Shown here: positions 31,985-64,000 of the stretch, piece after piece
Layout: each line of letters opens with the position of its first letter
Numbering within the stretch: position 1 is the first letter of the stretch
Source of the DNA: Pipra filicauda
Taxonomy: Eukaryota > Chordata > Aves > Passeriformes > Pipridae
DNA length: 64,000 nucleotides
Reading direction: 5' to 3'
NCBI RefSeq assembly: GCF_003945595.2
Contig: NW_024104400.1
Location: 531,032-595,031, forward strand
Translations under genes and position numbers: made by a program
The notes under the pieces: model-generated
What the model was told of the DNA's origin: nothing
The model's database searches: none
What the model saw: only the letters and a program-made list of their open reading frames with translations

Positions 31985-33067
31985 AAACTGTCCAGCCCAC
32001 AGCTGGATAAACATGTCATGAGGTGGGTGAGCAATCGGCTCATGGGTTCAGCACAGAGGGTGACAGTGACTGGGGTGACATCAGACTGTCACCTCTCACC
32101 AGTGGGGTTCCACAGGGCTCCATCTTAGGCCCTGTGCTCTCCAACATCTTCATAAATTTCTTTGGAATGCAGGACTGGAAGGGACACTGAGCAAGTCTAC
32201 TGATGATACAGAACTGGGAGGAGCTGTTGGCTCCCTGGAAGGCAGGGAGGAGGCCCTGCAGAGAGACCTTGATAGATCCGAGGGCTGGGAATCACCAACC
32301 GTGGGAAGTTCAACGAGGGGAAGTGCCGGTTCTACCCTTGGGATGGGGCAACCCCGGATGGACGGACAGACTGGGATGGAGAGGTTGGAAAGCAGTGCCA
32401 GGAAAGGGACCTGTGGGTCCTGGTCAGTGGCCAGTTGGACAGTCAGCAGTGCCCTGGCAGCCAGGAGGGCCAACCCTGTCCTGGAGGCATCAGGCCCAGC
32501 ATGGCCGGCCGGGCCAGGGAGGGGATTGTCCCGCTCTGCTCTGCCCTGGGGTGGCCTCACCTCAACATTGGGGCAGTTTGGGGGGACACAATGGAAGGAA
32601 GGTATGAAACTCTTAGAAAGCATCCAAAGGAGGCAATGGAGATGGAGAAGGGCCTTGAGGGGAAGCCATGTCAGGACACTGAGGGCACTTAGTGTGTTCA
32701 TCTGGAGGAGACTGAGGGGAGACCTCAGTGCAGTTCCAACTTCCTTGGGAGGGGCAGAGGAGGGGCAGGGACTGAGCTCTGCTCTGGGGGGACCAGGGAC
32801 AGGACCCAGGGAGTGGCCTGGAGTTGTGTCAGAGGAAGTATAGGTTGGATATTAGGAAAAGGTTCTTCCCCCAGAGGGTGGTTGGGCACTGAACGGGCTC
32901 CCCAGGGCAGTGGGCTCAACACCAAGGCTGCCAGAGCTCAAGGAGGGTTTGGATGATCCTCTGGGGCACAGGGTGTGACTCTTGGGGGTGGTCCTGTGCA
33001 GGGCCAGGAGTTGGACTCGATGATCCTTGTGGGTCCCTTCCAACTCAGCAGATTCTGTGATCCTATG
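31985..33067 (+). mobile_element. 5'-truncated CR1 LINE, about 1.1 kb
   Basis: Near its start the copy encodes the CR1 reverse-transcriptase motif SGVPQGSILGPVLSNIFI (about 32100-32153). It then carries the rest of the end of ORF2 and the 3' region with phrases such as CCTGGCAGCCAGGAGGGCCA, GGTTGGATATTAGGAAAAGG and GTGGGTCCCTTCCAACTCAG. It ends in the degenerate octamer tail GATTCTGTGATCCTATGAC. Stops and small indels interrupt the frame, so it is inactive. The left edge is approximate. Confidence 0.9.
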
Positions 33068-36000
33068 ACTCTGTGAAAATGAATGTGCCTTTTCTCTGGT
33101 GAAAAACCCCCCAAAACATTTAGCTTGCCTCTCTGCTAGGTTTTAAACCACAGTACAGAATTGAGGGCAGTATACTCTTGCTGGCCCAAGGTGACATCTA
33201 AGCAGTCATGTTTGTATTCCAGGTGAAACCCTAAAGACATTCTAAGAGGTCACCATTTGTGGTGGGCTGCAGCTTCCTGAGGCTTCCTCACACCAGTCAG
33301 TTCATTCTCAGCTCTTTCACCACTGTATGTTCTGGTGAGCAGAGGCTATTCCAAGAGATCACCCAGTAGTAAGGAAAAGGAAGTGGATAAAAACAGAAGG
33401 GCAAGATGCCATCTCACAAGTCCCACAACTAAACTGGCACTTTCTCTCTGCACCTGGTTCTGTGTCCACCCTACAGCGACCGGGGTGAACATACTCCTCA
33501 CCAGCTGTTGGGAAAGAAAATATCTCTTCTCCATGTCACAGCGAAGGCTCTTACCTGCAGTACATTTACAAATACTTCACCCAGTCTACTTTTAAGTAAT
33601 GAACTTTTCGCTAATTAAGAGGAAATAGCATAGGTGAAGTGTATTTTCTGTGCTGACAGTGACTTTGCCTTTGGCAGGTTCCTCTGATCAGTCTGATTCC
33701 GTCCACTGAAGTGGCAGAGCTTAAATTCCACTGGGCACGAGTAAAGTCCAGTCACTGAAGAACAACATCAGAACACTCTGTAGTGTAATCAACTCTGCTA
33801 ATTTAAATCTAAGTCCTCCGAAGGTAATTTAAATCTCAAAATCTTCCTGAATCAGCTGATCTCCTTTCGAGTAGCAGGAAGATTTGTACCACTACTTTTT
33901 CTACACATAAAATGCCTCTTGGCCATTCAGATTTTGAGATATTTCATTTTCAGTGGCTATAATTCCACAAGGGACTGTCATGTTTTGTAAAACGTACAGA
34001 CACTTTGCAATGCATGACCTGTGATATAGAAGCTGTCTTCTCCCACCAAATATTTCCTGTAGGCAGGAAAACACTTCTAAAAAGAAATGAAGACAATATC
34101 AAATTCTTTCCTGCTCATTGTTCCAGAAAAGCACAATCTCAGACCTAATGGTAAGACAAGATCCACAAAAGAAGAGCTCTTTTCAAAGGAATCCTGTGTT
34201 AATAGAAGTTGGCACCTCAGTCTCTACATTCACACATTTCTGTATGTGGAAATCAGGACTGTCACCTTTGGACACACATCCTGTTCTTTCTGGTAGTGGG
34301 AGATTGAGGTCTTTCACAGATCTACTGACATGTAATGATTCTCTTGGTTGCCCTGCTTGTGACTGTCACAGCACATCAGATTCATTGCCAGCTGAGGTAA
34401 GACTTATGAGTCTGACAAGAAATGTTGAAGTGTCTGAGGTACTTTGGATAACTCATCTGAGAAAGAGGGTGAGTTCCTTGCACAGGAAACATGTTAATCT
34501 GCTGGAAAGAGCTACAGAGGTGCAGCTGAAGAGAGCACACATGTACAGAAGAATTCCATTGCCATTCATCCAAGCAAGAGCAGCATTTTAGTTGTCCCTG
34601 TCAGATCATGCTCAGGCCTCAATACTTTGAAATACCTCCCGATATTCCCAGTGACCTGGGCACCATGTTCATTTCCTGATGTACTGTGGAAGCTCCCTTG
34701 TCTTCTGCTGCAAGTAAACCAGTGTGCCAGAGAGGATGAGGCAGATAAAATAGTATCCCTGCTGACAGTGCTTGGCAGTGTGACCAGGAGCCCATTTAAA
34801 TACCTTTCTCTGTCTGTGCCCAAAGTCAAAGGGTTTAGCTTAGCAATTATATGGTTTACACTGCTCTTGGCTTGCACCCACAATGCCTTAGCAGTGCAGT
34901 GGTGCAAGGCCAAGTCAAAGCCCTTTCAGAAGAAAGGGTTGTTTAAAATGATGCCATGACCTTCAACTCACTGGGGTAAAATGTAGATAAAGTGGGATTA
35001 AATTTAAGTGGTATGCTGATTATTGCCCCCTAAAGCTAATGATGGAGGAGATGGCTGCTGCCTGGTTTGACTGGTACATAAATCTGAACTGAGCTCAGCT
35101 CCTGATATGGATTCCAGGCCTGGAGTTAGCTCCATTAGCAAGTAATAGCAATGGTAACAAATTCAGACAACAAATTCAGAACTGAGATGCTTCTGCCTGG
35201 GGAACTATAACTGAGAGTTACTAGGTTTTTATGCAGTATAAAAAATACGAGGCTGAAAACCTCTGAGTGTGGGTGAGAGAGAATGTGACTGTCCCAAAAA
35301 GCACCATCAAGCTGGGCTTTTGGTATCAAAGTCTGGTCGATGGTTCATGATTCGTTTCCCTGTGAAGGATGAAGGAGGCTGCAGCATAGGTCTGATATGC
35401 TAAAAGAGAATAGGTAATATTGGGGTGTCCATTATTTTAATCTTTTATGTGCTTAGCACTGCTGTTTCTCCCAGAGTCGATGGCACACCTCCAATTTTCA
35501 CCCTGCAGTTTAAATATATTTTTTGTTCTCACTGTTTTTGGACTCTGTCTTGCTACTAGTCTGGTGCAGACCAACTTGCCTACAAATGTCTTCAACATCC
35601 TTCATCTTCCCATGGTGCTTTAAACTGGAAATTCTGGATGTCTTCTAGCTAATCTTGCAAATACCCACTAATAACTTTTTCCCATGGAACCCTAGAAATG
35701 GTTCCCAGTACTTGGTGGTGTGTTGAGGATGCAGTTCTGAGCATTGTCCTAGATTTCTCTCTGAGCACTTAGTTTTCTGTTACTCAGTTAACTGCTCATG
35801 AAACAAGCTTAGTTCTTCCTTAAATAAGAATTAATTCTTAGTTTCTTAATTTCTTTTCTCTCCCACCTTTCTGTTTCATGCAGCTTTAATATGCACAAGG
35901 GTGGCTCACTGTGTTTGTTTTGGGGACAGAAGTGACCTTCAACGCTCAAAGTATTCACTTGAATACTTTGATTTACACATTTATTACTCCATGGCAATAC

Positions 36001-39000
36001 ATACTCCATGTCATAAAAAAGCTGATGCTTGGCAATGCAAACCATCACAAATGATTGCATTATGTCTCCTGCCCTTAATGACCTTGGCCTGACATATCCA
36101 GGTGAGGGATGCAACTGGCAAACTGACATTTCCCTCAGGAAATGCTCTGTCCCTCTTCTGGCTCCTCCCCTCCCTTCCTTTGGAAAATATTTGATAATTA
36201 AACCACTGCAAAGGCAAATGACCTGCTGTTTTAATTCATTTGATAATTCAGCCTAAGCCCCATGTTTCACTTGCATTAAATAAAATTGACTCTGTTCACA
36301 AAAGATCGGCTCCCAACCTACCTGCTCACCCACACAACCCCTTTCCTAATTAGATGGCTGATACCTGCAAAGCATGGCCTTCTTCCCAGCACAGGGAAAC
36401 AAAAAATGTGTTTCCATTAGAGAGGTCCTGGAGACATTGCTGTTAAGAAGAGAGAGAGATTAATTTCTGATTTCTTACCCTTTTTTTTCCGTCACTCAGC
36501 TATGCTTCCTTTTCTTTAGTGGGTTTTTCTGAAGGAACCGAGTGAAGTTTTAATAAATACCTTTCTGAAGAAGAGCAGAATCCAGGTTTGGCCCGGAGAG
36601 CCCAGCCTTTTCCCTGGTAGCTGGAGGAGTTGCTCTGTGAGTGCCAGAAGACACTTTTTCCCACTGCATAGTCCAGTGACTCCAGAGGGATGCAGCAATG
36701 GCAGGCAGGGTGCCACTTGAAACCAAACCCATGGACATGCTTTCTGTTGCTGGTGTCTATGGATTAATGTTGAATGTTTTTTTTTCCAACAGAAAGCATG
36801 GTGGTGTAATGGCTAATGGCTGTTATCTGAGGCAGGTGATACCAAACTGCATTATCCAACCATGAAACCCCAAATCTCTCTGGGACTACAGCAGATAAAA
36901 GCAATCATCTCTGTAATTAATGTGTTTGATAAGTAATGGGCAACCAGAGATGCAAGTAATGACAGAAGTAGCTGAGGATGACAGTGAGAGAGCGGTGGAG
37001 AACAAGAGCCGAACAGGGAATAGGCTGGGATGGCAACTGCTCGTAGCTCACCGAGTGCAGATTCGCTTCCCTTGCTCTCCCTTCTCTCCATGCTGTACAT
37101 GTGCTCCTTGCTCTACCTCACCCCTGCTCCCCAGCTCTTCCCCAGCACCAGAGCGATGCTGGCAACGGGCCACATCACACTCCAGATGGCTGGCAGTCAC
37201 TGCTTCTGCCACAGGCTGAGGCAACGAGCTACTTATTCCAGAAACAAATCCAACGCTATTTACTTCAGGGAATAGTTATACTAGAATGAATTACTGTCTG
37301 CTTCATTTCTGAAGGATGTGCTCACCACTAGTTAAGACATCTTTCTTTAGCATCATCTGAATCTACTCCAGGACTTCCTGACCGAGGCATGGAGCAGACT
37401 GCTTTCTAACAAAGGTGCAGTAGCACCTCTCCTCCTTGCAGGTGTTGGTCTGATGGTGACTGTCACTTTAGGACTGCTTACCCTTGTTTCTATTCATCCC
37501 ATGGCAGTTTTTTTCCAGCTCATGTGCAGAACATAAAGGAACCAAAAGCTCTTTTTGCCAGCTGGTATGATGCAGGCTCTGCCAACATGTGAGTAGCTTG
37601 CTGGTGGTTGTTTGGAATGTTTGGTATCGCTTTACTCATGTTGTGTTCTTTGTTTCAGTGCTCTAGGAATGTCATTTCCTTGGATTTAGGGCGTTAGGGC
37701 TTGTATGTCATGATTTTGCTCATGGATCCCATTGTATACCCTGGGGAGACTTTGCAGCACCAGAGACTTTACTGTAGGGCAGCTGAGCCAATGAATACTT
37801 TACTTCTGCTGTGGCTGAAACCAATATGGGCCAGTCACAGTGAAAATGTTATCTTGGAACCAGTTCTTATTGATAGGAAAGTGAGTGGAAGCATGTGGAA
37901 AGGTCAGTGCATGGGGAGAGTGTGTGTGGGGACAGTCTAGAAAATTGTGTCCCTCCTGGGATGTCTATATCCAGCTGGATTGTGGCTAAACTGGAGAGCA
38001 GAGATTAGTTAGAGAGTAGCAAAGATAAAACTGTGATGGGTGGTTGCTTCAAATTAACAAGTATAGTTTGGGTTAGAACTCTCTACAATCCTTTGGGGCA
38101 GAGAGATGTACAAAGTTGTTTGGGAAACACAAGACAGAGAACAGTTCTTATGCACGGGAGAGGCTGAGAGAGCCCCTGAAGAAGCATAAGAAGAAGCTGA
38201 GTTCTACATCCTCTGTTAAGGAGCAGTAATTTGATGTTATTTTGAGAAGCCAGAAATATGAAGAGACTGGGAAAACTACTCTGTGTGTGGCAGCTGCTCA
38301 TGAGACATCGTGTGTGCTCATCCTGGGACTTGTCCAGCTCCTATCACTGTAGCAGAAATGCCACAGACATGCCACCATCCATGTCACACAGCTGTGAGCT
38401 GGCATCCAACCTGTCACAGCACAGGCTCACTCTGCTCCAACACCCACCTGACCCAACCTGACCCCTGCTCTGTAACCAATTCAACGTGTGCGGTGACATA
38501 TCTGACATCCCCGTCCCACTAAATCCTGTAGTGGATTAGAAATATATTTATAGGAGCTGAGATGAATATTAATAAGCAGTTCCTCCCTGAAATCCAAATG
38601 TCTCCTAAAATCACCAGCTTTTCAGCCAACATAAATTAACATAAAACTACTGCTAATCTCTGTCCTGGGTGAGGGAGTGGAAAGCAGCCCTCCAGCACAT
38701 CAACTCAGTGCCTAATTAAAAGCACCAGCTCAATCAGTAGTTCAGTGAATGGGACCTCCTGCCTTCTACCCTACTAATTAGCTGGATGTTGCTGTAATCT
38801 CATCCCTCACTAGACAGGTCACTCATATCCCCTTTAATGACTACAAAATGGTCACTTGAAGTAGTCCTTCCATATGTGTTTGCCCTGGTCTGTTAGTACC
38901 CTCTGGAGGGATATCATTCAATTTTTCATCCCTTCTCAGGAAAACTCATGTTGGTGAAGCATGTGCCTGTGTTTGAGGTCTGTTTGAGTGCTGGGGAGAC

Positions 39001-40699
39001 TGAGCAGTCTCCTCAGTTTCAGATCCAAATTCTCCCCTTTGTAAATGTAGAAGCACAGGCTCAAGAACAGTGTGGACTTTAATCTGAGCAGGTATTTCTT
39101 GTGTGCTCTGTGTAGGCTGGGCTGGTAAGGCACAGTCAGCAGGCATATTGTGCTGGGCTCTTTCTCAGTACAGAGCTGAGCCAATGACAGAAACATGGAG
39201 GAAAAACGTGGGGGTTGTGGCTGGTCTGAATTTGTGCTCTAGCTTCAGTCCTTGGGGTTCTGGTATGTCCCTAGGTACCCTGGTCCTGTGGCTCTGGGCA
39301 AGCCTTGCTCCTCCAAAACAGGGAGCACATCAACTCTGCAGGGACCATCAGACCGGCTCTGTAACAGCCTTTGAAAATCCGGGAAGGCTCTGAATGCTTA
39401 ATGCAACATTGAAAATGTTTTCTGCATGTAAACCCTAATCACGAGTTGTTGGAGGAAGAGGGAAAGACGCCTGAACAGCAGCTCACTGCAATTCACTGCG
39501 TGAAGTAGGAGCTCTTTTGGAGCCAGCTCAAAGGAAACCCTGGGCATGGGGACTTGAGAAAATGGGCTGCGTGCACGGGGGTTTGTGCTGCGCTTTGAAC
39601 AGCACTGCTCAAAGGAAACCACTTGCATCAACCTTCAGCAAGGGTGTGGAAGTGAGCAGGGAGGCTCTGGCACTGCTAAGGCACAGCAATCAGTGACCAC
39701 GTGCATCTGGTGTGAGCATCCCCCGTGTTAGCACTGAGAAGCTAGTTAGAATTTTATGGAGCGAGTTAAAAGCTGATGAAACGGGTATTTGGGGGAATAC
39801 CACGAAGGTGTCTCTGCTGCAGAGACTAAAACACCCAGGTGTTCCCTCTCGCCTCGGAGCTCCTCCAGAGCTCCTCATTTAATTGCGATGACGCAGAACT
39901 CATCAGGTCCTCTTGCTGCCTTGCTGAGGCAGGAAAGCAGATGCCTGGGGCTGCCCACGCTGCTGCCCCGCGTGGCTTTGGCAGCCGCGTGGCTCGGACA
40001 GCGCGGGTGGGTCGGACAGTTGCTGGAAACGGAAACGCTTCTGGAGTTGCCATCTGCTGGTACCGCATTTAACTGCTGCCGACTGGGGTAGCGAAGGGAA
40101 CACCTACGAAAGGGGATCAAAAGGTAAAGTACCAGATAACCTGTTTTCTTCAAGTGTTTTGTAAGACCTTCATCCAGTTGTCTGCAGACCCTGCATTAAA
40201 GGGAAGAAAGCTGTGTTGTCGTTTAGGGAGACTGTTCCTCGTATCTGTTCTAATTTGAAATGGTGTCTTGCTATCACCCAATGGGTCACATGAATCAAAT
40301 TATAATTAGCTTTGCAAAGCCTTCAGTTGGTCTGACTTGACTCACATAAGCTGCTAATGTTCCAATGCAATATTGACTAAGCTAAAATTCCATCTCTGGA
40401 GCTTGCTTTCCCTGAAATAGTTCAAATGATAAGTTAGTATAGTTCAAGCAAGGGGTGTTCTGTTTCTGATCCTCTGAGGCAAAACCAAGAATATGTCTGT
40501 GTTCCTTTCCCCCTTTAGGGATGGTAAAAACAGAAAGGTGTGTATAGATCTATCTGCATTATTGCTGGGAAGCAGCAGTCCAGGCCTGACTAACCATTCA
40601 AAATGATTTGAGAGAAGCTGAGCAGGGGGAGAAAGATAAGATGAAAGGCTCATGTGTTGAGATAAGAACTGGGAGATCACTCAGCAACTACTGTCATGG
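33068..40699. other. Intergenic region, upstream side of DCX, no gene recognised
   Basis: AT-richer sequence than the region to the left, with short open frames only; the longest on the + strand, 157 codons at 34118-34591, resembles no family I know. A small isolated CpG-rich patch lies at about 39930-40100. Distal regulatory elements of DCX could lie here, but nothing can be assigned from sequence alone. Confidence 0.5.
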
Positions 40700-41085
40700 G
40701 CAAAACAGATTTGTCTTGGGGAAATTAATTTATTGCCAATCGAATCAGAGTAGGGTAGTGAGAAATACAAGCAAATAATGAAATACCTTTCCCCCACCCC
40801 TCCCTTCTTCCTAGGCTCAGCTTCACTTGTGATTTTCTCCAGCTCCTCCCCCGGAATGGTGCAGGGGGATAAAGAATGGGGCCTGTGGTCAGCTCATCAC
40901 ACATTGTCTCTGTTGCTTCTTCCTCTTCCCACTCTTTCCCTGCTCCAGTGTGGGGTCCACCCCATGAGACACAGTCCTCCATGAGCTTCTCTGTGTCTCC
41001 TTTGGGCACATCCCCCTGCTCTAGTGTGGGGTCCTCCACGGGCTGCAGGTGGATCTCTGCTCCACCATGGACCTCCATGGACTGA
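40700..41085. mobile_element. LTR-like avian dispersed repeat, copy 2 (left portion)
   Basis: Begins near TTGTCTTGGGGAAATTAATT and continues through TGGTCAGCTCATCACACATT to GACCTCCATGG. It shares its right part with copy 1 in HDAC8 intron 3 and carries the left part missing there. It is truncated where a CR1 tail begins. Confidence 0.6.
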
Positions 41086-41148
41086 TGGGTCCCTTCCAGC
41101 TCAGGATATTCTATGATTTTATAATGATTCCGATTCCATGATTCTACA
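41086..41148 (+). mobile_element. CR1 3' tail
   Basis: GATGGGTCCCTTCCAGCTCAGG followed by several ATTCTATGAT-type octamers. Only the last 60 bp or so of a CR1 element is present, fused directly to the LTR-like repeat. Confidence 0.75.
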
Positions 41149-41520
41149 GCTCACAGGGTTGGGGGGCAGCGAACACCCTTCAGAGCTTGCACTGGCCTTG
41201 CATATCACCATCCCAAAAAGCCGGGATCTTTCCTGGCTTCTTGCTGCCATGCCAAGGGGATGAAAGAAGAGGGGACTAATTTCTTTCTTGCCATAGAAAT
41301 TTATACACAGATGGACTAACTGTTGTTCCCGCAAGTCCTTCCTGGGGGATTTCATGGCTCACAGCTGCAGCAGCGCTGCTAGTGCAGTGCGGTGTTTGCT
41401 TCTCGTCCCCACTTGTCCTTCCTCCCGTGTCCCGGCACCCGGCAGCGCTGCCGTGAGCAGCTCCGAGCCGCTCAGCGCCCGAGCCGGGACCGCTGTTCCC
41501 GATCCTGCTGCTCAGTGTCA

Positions 41521-41550
41521 CCACGAGGTGGCATCGCTGCCACCTCGCAG
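41521..41550. promoter_or_regulatory. Inverted repeat of CTCF-like cores
   Basis: Perfect 10-bp arms CGAGGTGGCA (41524-41533) and TGCCACCTCG (41538-41547) flank a 4-nt spacer. Each arm with its flank resembles a CTCF core (CCACGAGGTGGCA), in opposite orientations. It sits in a CpG-rich patch (about 41430-41640). A role as an insulator is inference. Confidence 0.4.

Positions 41551-64000
<22,450 letters not shown>

Noticed and set aside
32301..32843. 180-codon + frame and 183-codon minus frame
   Set aside because: Both lie inside the degraded CR1 3' region and are not in the reverse-transcriptase frame.

Overview
This window is vertebrate nuclear DNA, almost certainly from a bird. The genes have introns with normal splice sites. 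The dispersed repeats include several CR1 LINE remnants, with the (ATTCTATG)-like 3' ends typical of avian CR1. Introns are short: HDAC8 spans about 13 kb here, against more than 200 kb in human. The gene set lies on the human X chromosome and maps to chromosome 4/4A in birds. I cannot fix the species.

Five protein-coding genes lie on the + strand. (1) The 3' part of PHKA1 (146-4825) has 11 exons coding the last 388 residues of the muscle-type phosphorylase kinase alpha subunit. (2) HDAC8 (7370-20418) is complete, with 11 exons and 367 aa, and uses one GC-AG intron. (3) CITED1 (22524-22931) is a single-exon, very GC-rich p300/CBP-binding coactivator with a TATA box upstream. (4) RPS4X (24167-28191) is complete, with 7 exons and 263 aa. 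It has a TOP-type start, a 15-bp minisatellite and a strong CTCF-like motif upstream. (5) The 5' part of DCX (51453-62544, continuing past the window end) has two coding exons, covering the first doublecortin domain and most of the second.

PHKA1-HDAC8-CITED1-RPS4X has the same order and relative orientation as human Xq13.1. DCX is at Xq23 in human, so the RPS4X-DCX junction is a rearrangement relative to human. The 23 kb between them (28.2-51.4 kb) holds no coding gene I can recognise. It contains two minisatellites, a 1.1-kb CR1 copy and smaller CR1 pieces, one of two copies of an LTR-like dispersed repeat, CpG-rich patches, and a short inverted repeat whose arms look like head-to-head CTCF cores.

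The genes do not form one pathway. They cover glycogenolysis control (PHKA1), cohesin and lysine deacetylation (HDAC8), transcriptional coactivation (CITED1), translation (RPS4X) and neuronal microtubule stabilisation (DCX). I found no evidence of a new biological system. The items most worth a second look are the GC-AG intron, the CTCF-like sites, the promoter-proximal minisatellite, the rewritten PHKA1 phospho-linker, the altered C-terminus of CITED1, and the PHKA1 3' end abutting the HDAC8 promoter.
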